Virus record (IMG/VR): IMGVR_UViG_3300010354_000570
Location: 1-25,746 of that record
Source of the DNA: a virus
Strand: one strand, 5' to 3'
DNA length: 25,746 bases
Shown: positions 6,727-14,221 of the stretch, in pieces
Layout: the number at the start of each line of letters is the position of its first letter
Position numbering within the stretch: position 1 is the first letter of the stretch
Notes under the pieces: generated by a model
Databases searched by the model: none
Told to the model about the DNA's origin: nothing
What the model saw: only the letters and a program-made list of their open reading frames with translations
Program-made: the position numbers and the translations under genes

Positions 6727-8766
6727 TTACTCCTTAGCGTCAAGAAGACGCGCAATGAACGGATCAAGCCATGGGGCTTTTTCACCGTTCGTGGACTTTT
6801 CCGTGTTGATTGCTACCTGCTTACGACCCATTGGGACGTTGATCAGGCGACCAACGAGATCCAGAGCCTTAGCAAGTTCTCCCTCGACCTTGGCCTTCTC
6901 CGCAGACAGTTCGGTTACCACGGACTTAACCGCGACAACCTCCTGCTGCGCAGCGATGGCTGCATCGAGCGCCGACTTGGCGATGGCAGCGACTTCCTCC
7001 AGAGAAGTAGCGGCAGCATCTTCGGCAACCACATCCGCAGCAGCCTCTTCGGCGACAGCGGCAGGGGCTTCCTCAACGGCTTCAACAGCCGCTTCAGAAT
7101 CAGAAATTTGGGCCTCCTCAACGACAGCCTCGCCGTCCTTCTGGACGCCAAGACCTTCAAGGACCGCAGCGCGGTCCTCATCGGTGAGGTCGGCAAGAAT
7201 CCCGTTGATTCCAGCAAGGACCTGATCGCTCACACCACTCTTGTAGCGTGGGCTCTTGTCCCCGTCGGACTCTGGCGCCTTGGGCGCATCAGCGGGCTTA
7301 GGTGCAGGCGCTGGCTCAGGAGCCGGCGCTGGTGCAGGGGAAGGAGCTGGAGTTGGCTCAACAGCCTTCTCCACGATCTCCTCAACGTCATCGCCGCACT
7401 CGCAGCCACCCTCAGGGCAGTCGCATGGCTCGGCGGAAGCCTGAATCGCCTCAGGAGCGGCTTCCTCTTCCTTCTCCTCCGCAACAGCGGCAGGAGCGGC
7501 TACATCAGCAGGCTTATCGCCTTCGGTGCTGACAGTTACGGTCACGCGGGTCTTCTTCTCCGCGTCAACGACCTCATCCGCAGTGGCGGTCTCAACGACC
7601 TCCCCGGCGACGAGATCCTTCTCGGTCTCGGACATCTCTGTCTCCTCGTCTTCCTCCGCCTCTGCGGGCGGATTGCTTCGGGTGAGTGCGCTGAACTTTA
7701 CAGCCACATACACACCAGTTTCTTCCCAGTCTTCGCCGTGTGGGGCGTAGACACAAATGATTGCCACCGGATCTTCCGGTGTCGCGTCCAAACTCTCTTC
7801 AAGGTTTGGAAGCGAGACGCTACCACGAGTGACGATTTCGTCAATCTCACCGTAGCCAAGTTGCTCGCCGATCTGCCAATTGACGTAATCGCCAATCGTA
7901 AGCTCGTCAGGAGCAGCCTTGTGCGCGTCTTTTTCAACATCCTCCGCAGGCTTGAGTGCTTCAATCTTGCGGAGCGTAGAAAACTTGTGACCAACCAACT
8001 TGTCGGTCTCACCCCAGCCATTGCCCTGTGGGCGGTAAATGCGGATCAGGGCCGCTGGGTCTTCTGCAGTTGCATTGATCTTGAAGTCTGAATCAGGAAC
8101 GCCAAGGACACCTTCGCGCATCACATGCTCAATGCGGCCCTGGGCAGCGCCGCCGCTGGCATCCCATCGGACATAGTCACCCTCGGCAAGATCCTTGGGA
8201 CCAGCCTTCTCAGAAACCTCAATCTCGCCAGCCTGTTCAGCCTGCTTGAGGCTCTTTAGGGCGTTCTGCAGATAGGAGCGCTGATTGGCAGGGATGCCAA
8301 CCACAGATGTCTCAAGGAGGCGAACGCTCTCAATGACGTAGGTGTCTTCCCCGCCATTGCCCTTCTTCTTGGAAACCTTATCAACTCGAGCGCCAATGGA
8401 AAGACCGAGCTTGACCCCACGCTTGATTGCGCGGTAGGTCTTCATGGCAAGGGGGTTCTCGTCTTCGCCGACAACTCGGACGTCCACGTCAAGGTCATAG
8501 ACCTCGGCTCCGCTTTCGTCATCAAAGCGCTTGACAATCCGGGCATCGGTGACCGACCCGAAAATGTCGTCTGGAACATTGTAGTTATGGTTGAGGAAGA
8601 CGGTCATATTCTGCTTTGCCGTCTCTTCCATGGACTTCAGGGCGGAGAGGGTCATCTCATCCCCATGAAGGTCCCGAATTGTTGAGGAAGTCGTGCCCAC
8701 CACATGAAGGTCGCCGTTCTCGGCGGTATAAGCCTTCAGGGCATTCGTATAAAGTTTAAAGTCCAC
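6727..8766 (-). CDS. Prohead protease fused to tandem Tudor/SH3-like repeats and a scaffold-like tail
   Basis: A 679-residue protein from GTG 8766, with GGAGG upstream. Residues 1-170 match the HK97 S78 protease: VFLNHNYNVPDDIFG (H60), GVKLGLSIGARV (S123), and LLETSVVGIPANQRS (E152), the expected His-Ser-Glu triad. Two related repeats follow, about 188-270 (EGDYVRWDASGGAAQGRIEH...TAEDPAALIRIY) and 284-363 (IGDYVNWQIGEQLGYGEIDE...TPEDPVAIICVY), resembling Tudor/SH3-like GD-V-W domains. Residues 365-580 are low-complexity Glu/Ala/Pro with a Cys cluster CDCPEGGCECG (448-458) and a Pro-Ala run (471-499). Residues 585-645 form a probable coiled coil. Function: capsid maturation; the acidic tail probably acts as scaffold and may be self-cleaved. 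It is much longer than a stand-alone protease (about 200 residues). Confidence 0.85.
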   Translation of the reverse strand: MDFKLYTNALKAYTAENGDLHVVGTTSSTIRDLHGDEMTLSALKSMEETAKQNMTVFLNHNYNVPDDIFGSVTDARIVKRFDDESGAEVYDLDVDVRVVGEDENPLAMKTYRAIKRGVKLGLSIGARVDKVSKKKGNGGEDTYVIESVRLLETSVVGIPANQRSYLQNALKSLKQAEQAGEIEVSEKAGPKDLAEGDYVRWDASGGAAQGRIEHVMREGVLGVPDSDFKINATAEDPAALIRIYRPQGNGWGETDKLVGHKFSTLRKIEALKPAEDVEKDAHKAAPDELTIGDYVNWQIGEQLGYGEIDEIVTRGSVSLPNLEESLDATPEDPVAIICVYAPHGEDWEETGVYVAVKFSALTRSNPPAEAEEDEETEMSETEKDLVAGEVVETATADEVVDAEKKTRVTVTVSTEGDKPADVAAPAAVAEEKEEEAAPEAIQASAEPCDCPEGGCECGDDVEEIVEKAVEPTPAPSPAPAPAPEPAPAPKPADAPKAPESDGDKSPRYKSGVSDQVLAGINGILADLTDEDRAAVLEGLGVQKDGEAVVEEAQISDSEAAVEAVEEAPAAVAEEAAADVVAEDAAATSLEEVAAIAKSALDAAIAAQQEVVAVKSVVTELSAEKAKVEGELAKALDLVGRLINVPMGRKQVAINTEKSTNGEKAPWLDPFIARLLDAKE

Positions 8767-8796
8767 GGAGCCTCCGTTGCTACTATGACTTTACCA

Positions 8797-8825
8797 ATGA
8801 TTTACCGAAGGTTTATCTGCGTCAA
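8797..8825 (-). promoter_or_regulatory. Candidate promoter of the protease-capsid operon
   Basis: Minus-strand TTGACG (8825-8820) and AATCAT (8802-8797) are 17 bases apart. The start would be near 8790, giving a leader with GGAGG before GTG 8766. TTTACC on the plus strand occurs repeatedly here (about 8790, 8801 and 8857), possibly operator half-sites. Confidence 0.5.
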
Positions 8826-8964
8826 GAGGTGATGTTTCTACCACCTTTAGACCCATTTACCGACCCTTTTCGGGATAATACACCAGATTGTAACATATTA
8901 GGCACGCTTGTGCGATCTGCGGATAAGATTTCTTAACTGAATCTAAGCACAACCTTAATCTGCG

Positions 8965-8973
8965 TGTTATACT
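8965..8973 (+). promoter_or_regulatory. Extended -10 promoter TGT-TATACT, leaderless
   Basis: TATACT at 8968-8973 is preceded by TGT. The base seven positions after the hexamer is the A of ATG 8980, and there is no ribosome-binding site in between, so the downstream gene is predicted to be leaderless. Confidence 0.55.
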
Positions 8974-8979
8974 AGCCTC

Positions 8980-9459
8980 ATGCTTCCATGCACCTTGTGC
9001 AACGAGATCAACTACTCCGGGGATCAGATCAAGGATCTGGCCCGGGCGCTGATCCGACTCCAGCGCCAAATCCAGCCGGTTATTGAGTCCTACGAAAAGG
9101 GGCGTCGCTGCCACCCCCGCTGCGCCTCTTGCGGCATCCTGGCTGGGGCCGAGCACCTTGTGACCGAGCTTGTACCGGAGCCAATGATCCCTAGGGCTAG
9201 GGGGCAGAAGCGCTATAACGTCTGCCAGTGGTGCTATGCCGACCTGCACAAGAGCCGACAGAGCGTTCCCCAGCGCAGGAAGATCCAACTTCGGGTAGAC
9301 GAGATGCTGAAAGGGGAGGACGAAGAGACAGCAGACACAGATATTGACAGCATTATGCGCGCCATTCACAATGAGCTTGCATCCTTTGGGGCATCCCAGA
9401 TTCATAGCCACGAAGAGATTGACCCCGAAGAGGGGGACGATGCCGACCCCGAGCGTTGA
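8980..9459 (+). CDS. Hypothetical zinc-finger protein
   Basis: A 159-residue protein with three Cys clusters: PCTLC at the N-terminus, CHPRCASC around residue 45, and CQWCYADLH around 83, enough for one or two zinc sites. The middle is helical and basic; the last 40 residues are very acidic (EEIDPEEGDDADPE). I do not recognise a family; a treble-clef or HNH-like fold lacking catalytic residues is possible. It begins the plus-strand block that contains the portal and diverges from the protease-capsid operon. The predicted transcription start coincides with the ATG, so translation would be leaderless. It overlaps the next gene by 20 bases. Confidence 0.6.
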   Translation: MLPCTLCNEINYSGDQIKDLARALIRLQRQIQPVIESYEKGRRCHPRCASCGILAGAEHLVTELVPEPMIPRARGQKRYNVCQWCYADLHKSRQSVPQRRKIQLRVDEMLKGEDEETADTDIDSIMRAIHNELASFGASQIHSHEEIDPEEGDDADPER

Positions 9460-9664
9460 GTCAACGCTTGAGGTACAGTTCACAGATGGGGTCTTTGTGG
9501 TCCCAGTCTGGTGGGCTCGATCACTTAACAAGCGCACGACAACCTATGTCAATGGGATTCGCGTAGTGAACTGCTCCCTTGACGAAATGCGTAAATATGT
9601 GAATACTGACGCTGTAGAGGCCCACTGGGCAGACGCGATCAGAAAGCAGAGAAGCGGAAGGTAA
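9440..9664 (+). CDS. Small hypothetical protein upstream of portal
   Basis: A 74-residue protein from ATG 9440, chosen because GAAGAGGGGG precedes it and because it is coupled to the end of the zinc-finger gene. The frame is open further upstream, but that part only mirrors the overlapping gene. The sequence (VESTLEVQFTDGVFVVPVWW, TTTYVNGIRVVNCSLDEMRK) suggests a small beta-sheet followed by a helix. Not recognised. Its stop is two bases before the portal ATG, so it is probably co-transcribed with the portal. Confidence 0.55.
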   Translation: MPTPSVESTLEVQFTDGVFVVPVWWARSLNKRTTTYVNGIRVVNCSLDEMRKYVNTDAVEAHWADAIRKQRSGR

Positions 9665-9666
9665 CA

Positions 9667-11859
9667 ATGGCTGAGCAACGCTCACTACTTCAGCGACTTT
9701 TCGGCGGCGGGGCTGAGACCACCGTGGAAAAGGCGACCCCATCCCTAGTTCCAGATGCTGGACCATACGCCCGTGGTGCCTATGGTCTAAACACTATTAC
9801 CAAAATGAGCACGGAGCAATTGCGCCGGTGGTCACGAAACAACCCATGGATTCGCGCCGCAGTCAACCTTCGCCGACAGCAGATTAGCCGAGCAAAGTGG
9901 GACATCGTCAGCACGGACGCCGGAGACAGCGCCGATCCACGAACCGTCCAGAAACTTCGCGAACTTTTCCGCCGACCAAACCCAAAGGGCGACTCATGGC
10001 GCTCATTTATTGAGCCAGTCATTGAAGACATCCTTGTCCTAGACCAGGGCGCTATTGAAGTTGAGAAGAAGGTTGGATCGCGCGTTGGCGCAGACCCAAT
10101 CGCATATCTCTGGAGCAAGGACGCTGCGCGAATTGCTTTTGATACGACATGGGACGGACGCGATGAAAGCAAGCCGCGATACTACGAGCTTGATGGCGCC
10201 GGAAAGCAGGTAGCCGTCTACAAGAACGACGAGTTGATTGTCGTTATCGCAAACCCAGTTACTTATAGCCCAATTGGTCTTTCGCCGCTTGAAGTACTTG
10301 CCGAGACCATCGCCGCCGACCTTGATGCTGCGGCTTACAACGCTAAGGCAGTTTCACAGGCTGCGCCTCCGGGCGTTCTTCACCTTGGCGAGGGCGTGCG
10401 CCCAGACCAAGTTGACTCCTTCAAGGCTTACTGGGAAGCAGAGGTGGCCGGCAAGAGCCAGATTGCGATTACTGGTGGCGGCAAGGGCATGCAGTGGCTT
10501 CCGCTCGCGGCCTCCAACCGAGACATGCAGTTTATGGAGTGGCAGGTCTATCTTGCCCGAAAGATCTGTGCCGTGTTTGCCGTGCAGCCACAAGACATCG
10601 GTATTGGATTTGATATTAACAAGAGCACTGCCGAAACCAATGCCGCTTTCACTTACGACAACGGCATTGTGCCGCTGGCCGAGTTGATTGCCGAGTATCT
10701 GACGCGAGAGGTGGTTGCTCGTTACGATGCCGACCTTCGCTTTGTCTTTACCGAGATTGGTCGCACCGCGCAGCAGACCATTGCTGAATACAACAAGATG
10801 GCGCTCGGAGGTCTGCCATGGCTCCGCATCAATGACGCGCTCCGAGAGCGTGGCCAAGACGGCATCGGCGAGATTGGCGACCAGATCCTCTTCCAGACCC
10901 CAAAGGGCTATGTTCCGTCGGATCGCTATGGTGAATACCTTGACAAGGTTGTGTTCGGGACCGCTGCTGTCAACGAGCCGCCAACACCAGATGGGTCTGA
11001 GCCAGGGGGAATCCCCAATGGCGAAGACATGGAGCCAGATCCGGGCTCAAACAACACGCCCAATCAGAATCCGTCCGAGCCGGATGCGCAGTTGAAGTTG
11101 ACCATTGAGATTGACGAGACAAAGGCTGCTGGCGACTCCATCATCGTTTCCGACATTGATGGCACCCTGACCACATCTGATGGCAGCGACAAGGTTAACG
11201 AGACTGTTGCGGACTACCTGCGCCAGAAGTCTGAGACGCACCGCATCTTCATCATTAGCGCTCGATCAGTGAAGCGCCTAGAGGAGACGCGCGCATGGCT
11301 TGAGGAAAACGATATTCCTCACGATGCCGTGCACCTCAGCGACTTCCCTGCCGGAGCTGGGCTGCAGTTCAAGAAATACAAGATGTCCAAGATTCTCAAG
11401 GAAAGCGGTCGCGTTGTTGAGGCAATTGAAAACGATGCCGATGTCCGAGATGCCTATCGTGCTCTTGGCGTTTCAAAGGTTCATGGACCAGCAGAAGTTG
11501 CTGATAAGCATGCCGCAGCAGACTATTCTGGGATTAGCCTAAATGTTCCAGCGGCTGTCAAGGCAGAGGCAAAGCGTGGTCTTGACTGGCGTCAAGAGTT
11601 TGGTCGTGGCGGCATCGGACCAGGTCAAACGACGGCTCGTATGCTTATTAGCAATACAATGACAATCCCGCGTGTTCGCAAGATGCGAGCCTTCTTGGCT
11701 CGCCACGAAGTTGACAAGCAGGGTGAGGGCTTCAAGCCAGGTCAGCCAGGCTTCCCGTCTGCTGGTACAATTGCGTGGGCGCTCTGGGGCGGAGACCCTG
11801 GGGTTGCATGGTCAAACAAGGTGATGCGCCAAGTTGAGGCTCGCGAGCGGAAGCGCTAA
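9667..11859 (+). CDS. Portal protein fused to a HAD-type phosphatase and a C-terminal domain
   Basis: A 730-residue protein with GGAAGG five bases upstream of ATG 9667. Residues about 35-430 are a phage portal protein: MSTEQLRRWSRNNPWIRAAV, PIGLSPLEVLAETIAADLDA, AQAAPPG-like SQAAPPGVLHLGEG, and VQPQDIGIGFDINKSTAETN. Residues 435-470 are a Pro/Asn/Gly linker. Residues 485-615 carry HAD motifs: VSDIDGTLT (D496, D498), FIISARS (S531), a Lys-rich FKKYKMSK (566-573) and ENDADVRDAY (D590, D595). Residues 620-730 form a third domain with FGRGGIGPGQTTARML, FLARHEVDK and AGTIAWALWGGDPG, a module I associate with other phage head proteins. Portal subunits form the dodecameric DNA channel. Twelve copies of a phosphatase on the vertex would be unusual; possibly the tail is cleaved off by the protease. 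Confidence 0.85.
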   Translation: MAEQRSLLQRLFGGGAETTVEKATPSLVPDAGPYARGAYGLNTITKMSTEQLRRWSRNNPWIRAAVNLRRQQISRAKWDIVSTDAGDSADPRTVQKLRELFRRPNPKGDSWRSFIEPVIEDILVLDQGAIEVEKKVGSRVGADPIAYLWSKDAARIAFDTTWDGRDESKPRYYELDGAGKQVAVYKNDELIVVIANPVTYSPIGLSPLEVLAETIAADLDAAAYNAKAVSQAAPPGVLHLGEGVRPDQVDSFKAYWEAEVAGKSQIAITGGGKGMQWLPLAASNRDMQFMEWQVYLARKICAVFAVQPQDIGIGFDINKSTAETNAAFTYDNGIVPLAELIAEYLTREVVARYDADLRFVFTEIGRTAQQTIAEYNKMALGGLPWLRINDALRERGQDGIGEIGDQILFQTPKGYVPSDRYGEYLDKVVFGTAAVNEPPTPDGSEPGGIPNGEDMEPDPGSNNTPNQNPSEPDAQLKLTIEIDETKAAGDSIIVSDIDGTLTTSDGSDKVNETVADYLRQKSETHRIFIISARSVKRLEETRAWLEENDIPHDAVHLSDFPAGAGLQFKKYKMSKILKESGRVVEAIENDADVRDAYRALGVSKVHGPAEVADKHAAADYSGISLNVPAAVKAEAKRGLDWRQEFGRGGIGPGQTTARMLISNTMTIPRVRKMRAFLARHEVDKQGEGFKPGQPGFPSAGTIAWALWGGDPGVAWSNKVMRQVEARERKR

Positions 11860-11862
11860 CCT

Positions 11863-12045
11863 GTGGGCGCGGAGAAGACATACCACCCACAACCGTGCTA
11901 TTGTCTTCCTTGCCGAGTCATGGCAGCAGAGAAAGTGATAGAGAAGAAGGGAGGCTCTGATGAGTCACAACTACGAGGAAGCGTACCGACAGGGACACGA
12001 GTACAACGAGCTCGTCGCAGCGTATCTAAAAAGAAACGGGATTGA
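11863..12045 (+). CDS. Doubtful small Cys-containing frame after portal
   Basis: A 60-codon frame from GTG 11863, three bases after the portal stop. It contains HPQPCYCLPCRVMAAEKVIE, a compact Cys motif that may bind zinc, and a basic end (RARRSVSKKKRD). The last 86 bases overlap the next gene in another frame, so only the first 30 residues have independent support, and there is no clear ribosome-binding site. It fills an otherwise empty 100-base gap. Treat as possible only. Confidence 0.3.
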   Translation: MGAEKTYHPQPCYCLPCRVMAAEKVIEKKGGSDESQLRGSVPTGTRVQRARRSVSKKKRD

Positions 12046-12460
12046 TTGCGAAGTCCCAGAACTAGAGATCGCTGAGCGCCCAGAAGACTGGTCAAAGTTT
12101 ACCAACAACGAGAAGGACATCATCCTTGGGACCGGAGAGGTTCTTGAGGTCAAGTCTATCAATCAGAACTTTACCGGCGATCCGTCGTCGTGGCCGATGC
12201 CGCGCGCAATCGTTGATACCTATAGTGGATACCATGGTAAGAAGACTCGCCCATTGGCATATGTCTTCGTTAGCCAGCAAACAAAACAAATGCTGGCAAT
12301 CTCTACTGAGAAGCCAAGCAAGAATTGGGTTGTTGAGCGAAAATACGATAAGTACCGCAATAAAGAAGATGACTTCTACTTTGCGCCAAAAGGCGAATTG
12401 CGACCGATTGATAAACTGGTCAACTACCTGAAAGGTCGCAATGAAGCGCTCAAGGATTAA
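11960..12460 (+). CDS. Putative PD-(D/E)XK-fold nuclease
   Basis: A 166-residue protein with GAAGGGAGG upstream of ATG 11960. A helix with E17 (QGHEYNELVAAYLKRNG) precedes EKDIILGTGEVLEVKSIN, in which D53 and E63-V-K65 fit the D-(x)n-ExK active site of PD-(D/E)XK nucleases. The sheet continues with LAYVFVSQQTKQMLAIS. The fold assignment rests on this one motif. Such proteins cut DNA in recombination, repair or restriction. It overlaps the HNH gene by 20 bases, so the two probably form a translationally coupled pair. Confidence 0.5.
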   Translation: MSHNYEEAYRQGHEYNELVAAYLKRNGIDCEVPELEIAERPEDWSKFTNNEKDIILGTGEVLEVKSINQNFTGDPSSWPMPRAIVDTYSGYHGKKTRPLAYVFVSQQTKQMLAISTEKPSKNWVVERKYDKYRNKEDDFYFAPKGELRPIDKLVNYLKGRNEALKD

Positions 12461-12764
12461 GCGGACTATCCGTCATAAAGATCCAGTAACCCTTGGCACA
12501 GCCCATGAGGTGTTGCGCCGGGATGGCGGGTGCGTCGGTCCTAGGATTGGCATGTACGGGAGCTGCGGAACCCAGTTTGGTCCATCTGATAGGTTTAACA
12601 TTGAGTTGGACCATGTTAATACCTCTGGGCTCGGCAAGCGTGGGCCATCCATCCCAGAGAATCTTGTCTCCCTTTGTGGTTTGCACCACCGGATCAAGAC
12701 CGAGCAATCGCGGGTCTGGCGAGAGAAGCTCAACGACTACCTAAGGAAAATCTACGAAAAGTAG
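12441..12764 (+). CDS. HNH endonuclease
   Basis: A 107-residue protein with GAAAGG upstream of ATG 12441. The HNH motif is clear: ELDHVNTSG (D57-H58), PENLVSLCGLHHRIKTEQS (N74, H82-H83), and zinc ligands C31, C42 and C79. The N-terminus is very basic (MKRSRIKRTIRHKD). HNH proteins next to the portal in HK97-like phages often assist terminase in packaging-site cleavage, and stand-alone ones may be homing enzymes; position near portal favours the former. Nothing flanks it that looks like an intron. Confidence 0.8.
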   Translation: MKRSRIKRTIRHKDPVTLGTAHEVLRRDGGCVGPRIGMYGSCGTQFGPSDRFNIELDHVNTSGLGKRGPSIPENLVSLCGLHHRIKTEQSRVWREKLNDYLRKIYEK

Positions 12765-12783
12765 ACCCTAGACATCCCTGCCC

Positions 12784-12812
12784 TTGACATGTCAATGGGA
12801 GGGCTATAGACT
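12784..12812 (+). promoter_or_regulatory. Strong promoter with palindromic -35 operator candidate
   Basis: A perfect -35 TTGACA (12784-12789), 17-base spacer and TAGACT (12807-12812). The -35 is half of a perfect 12-bp palindrome, TTGACATGTCAA (12784-12795). The predicted start, 12819, is the A of an ATG that opens a 12-codon upstream frame (MKNGGATAWQIA) ending at 12857, inside the following gene. This is the probable promoter of the recombination/replication operon. Confidence 0.75.
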
Positions 12813-12841
12813 GGGGGCATGAAGAACGGAGGGGCAACGGC

Positions 12842-13069
12842 ATGGCAAATTGCGTGAACTGTGGAAAGCCAGTTACGTCGCCTGACGCTGCTCGGTGCTG
12901 GTGGTGCAATCATGCCCACCGATCCTCCTCCGCTCTCGTTTCGCTTGAGGTCCGAGCGAAAGAGATTAGGGATCTGAAGGATGCTGGAATGACGATGGTG
13001 GACATTGCAAGGAAACTTGGGGTGAGCCGGCAGCGTGTGTACCAGATTCTCGGAAAGGTGAAAAAGTGA
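12842..13069 (+). CDS. Zinc-ribbon plus helix-turn-helix regulator
   Basis: A 75-residue protein with GGAGGGG seven bases before ATG 12842. Residues 4-22 hold CVNCGK...CWWC, a four-Cys zinc ribbon. Residues 37-75 (EVRAKEIRDLKDAG, MTMVDIARKLGVSRQRVYQI) are a sigma-region-4/resolvase-type helix-turn-helix. It is the first gene of the operon and lies just after a promoter with a palindrome on the -35, so autoregulation is a natural inference. Stop and next start overlap (GTGA). Confidence 0.75.
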   Translation: MANCVNCGKPVTSPDAARCWWCNHAHRSSSALVSLEVRAKEIRDLKDAGMTMVDIARKLGVSRQRVYQILGKVKK

Positions 13070-13353
13070 CGGAAACTCGAGAGATTGAGTTGGAGCTTCG
13101 TGGTCGTTCTTGCTTTGTTGCGGCGCTTGAGTCGCACGAAACAGCATCGGCTCTCGGCAGCAATCAGTCAGCAGAGAAGGAAGCCATTCTTCTTTCAGTC
13201 GTGGATGATGCGCATGCACTCCTAGAAGGTTCGCTTAGCGATAGCGGCGAAAGCCTAAGCGCTGAAGACCGACTCTGGATTGATCGTGGCATTAGCTTCG
13301 CCTGCGAGGAATGGATTCGCTCTCCGGAAGACATTAACACGGTAGGTGTCTAA
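13066..13353 (+). CDS. Hypothetical acidic protein
   Basis: A 95-residue acidic protein from GTG 13066, coupled to the previous gene by a 4-base overlap. The start TETREIELELRGRSCFVAA suggests a beta strand; the rest is mainly helical (SAEDRLWIDRGISFACEEWI). Not recognised. Its position in the recombination operon suggests an early role. Confidence 0.6.
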   Translation: MTETREIELELRGRSCFVAALESHETASALGSNQSAEKEAILLSVVDDAHALLEGSLSDSGESLSAEDRLWIDRGISFACEEWIRSPEDINTVGV

Positions 13354-13624
13354 ACTTAGTGGGGAAAAGGGGAGGGAATGGCGCCTTATGCAGCGCGCAA
13401 CATGCGCACACATCTGGCAGATCATTGACGACTCTTGCATTCCTCACGATGTGGTGGCAAAATACCTGCAGTGCCATCCGCAGTACCTACGGGACCTGCG
13501 GTTTGGGCATGTGAAAATGAGCCAGCCGATGAGGGCTAAGATCAGCGACTTTCTCGGAGTTCCTGAGGAAGAGTTGTTTAGGGAGTATCTGCTCAGAGCA
13601 GCAGATCTCAAGAAAGGAAGGTAG
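13346..13624 (+). CDS. Putative XRE-like DNA-binding protein
   Basis: A 92-residue protein if it starts at GTG 13346 (8-base overlap with the previous gene); ATG 13388 is an alternative. Residues 20-78 (AHIWQIIDDSCIPHDVVAKY, LQCHPQYLRDLRFGHVKMS, then MRAKISDFLGVPEEELF) have the helix pattern and closing 'xxxLGVPEEELF' phrase typical of Cro/C1-type (XRE) helix-turn-helix proteins. It could be a repressor of early functions. The first 15 residues are doubtful. Confidence 0.55.
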   Translation: MSKLSGEKGREWRLMQRATCAHIWQIIDDSCIPHDVVAKYLQCHPQYLRDLRFGHVKMSQPMRAKISDFLGVPEEELFREYLLRAADLKKGR

Positions 13625-13630
13625 GAAGAA

Positions 13631-14221
13631 ATGGCATATGGCAACAGCGCAGCGCCTGAGAAGCGCAAGGCATTTGCGGCAGACTATGTTGAGGTAGCAG
13701 ACCGCATTAAGGCGTGGTATGACGCCTATCCAAACGCTCGCATTGAGACCGAGCTCGTGCAACTCACCGACAAGATCGTCGTGATGAAGGCACAGGTCTT
13801 CCGTGGCGAGACGCAGGACGAGAAGCCGGCTGGAATCGGACACGCCTCGATGGCAATCCCAGGCAGTACACCATACACGCGCGGTTCGGAGTTGGAGAAC
13901 ACCGAGACGAGCGCTGCTGGTCGCGCGCTAGTTATGGCCGGTCTCCCGTCCAAGAAGGTTGCTTCTGGCGATGAGATTCGCGCCAAGAGCGGGGCAGCTC
14001 CAAAGGCTGATCCAATCGTTGCTGCGGCAAAGAGCATCTTCGCCGATGAGCCAGGCGATGAGAGCCCGATTGTCCTCAACTGGCTTGATGCAATCCAAAC
14101 TGCTGCGGATGCAACAGAGTTGCAGAGGGTTGGTCAGGATATCGCTGGTCTTGACTTGAATGAAAATCAGCGTGGCGTTCTGCAGAACGCTTGGAAGAAC
14201 AAGCGCGCGAAGTTCGCCTGA
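13631..14221 (+). CDS. Putative single-strand annealing protein (ERF/Rad52-like)
   Basis: A 196-residue protein with GGAAGGTAGGAAG before ATG 13631. The core, YVEVADRIKAWYDAYPNARI, then beta strands ELVQLTDKIVVMKAQVFRG and the conserved ENTETSAAGRALVMAGL, matches a family that occurs beside RecB/Cas4-like exonucleases in many actinophages. The ETSAxGRAL motif recalls ERF/Rad52-type recombinases, so strand annealing is the most likely role. Residues 120-196 are a linker and a small helical domain (NWLDAIQTAADATELQRVGQ). The next gene starts within its stop codon (TGATG), supporting an exonuclease-annealase pair. Confidence 0.55.
   Translation: MAYGNSAAPEKRKAFAADYVEVADRIKAWYDAYPNARIETELVQLTDKIVVMKAQVFRGETQDEKPAGIGHASMAIPGSTPYTRGSELENTETSAAGRALVMAGLPSKKVASGDEIRAKSGAAPKADPIVAAAKSIFADEPGDESPIVLNWLDAIQTAADATELQRVGQDIAGLDLNENQRGVLQNAWKNKRAKFA

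Noticed and set aside
7108-8091. Long plus-strand frame (327 codons) opposite the prohead protease gene
   Set aside because: It mirrors the strong minus-strand gene, has no recognisable domains and lacks a ribosome-binding site. The low-complexity, Ala/Glu-rich coding strand keeps the opposite frame open.
8857-9537. Minus-strand frame (226 codons) opposite the zinc-finger gene
   Set aside because: The plus-strand gene has clear Cys motifs, a promoter and good coupling. The minus frame overlaps two plus genes and has no start signals.
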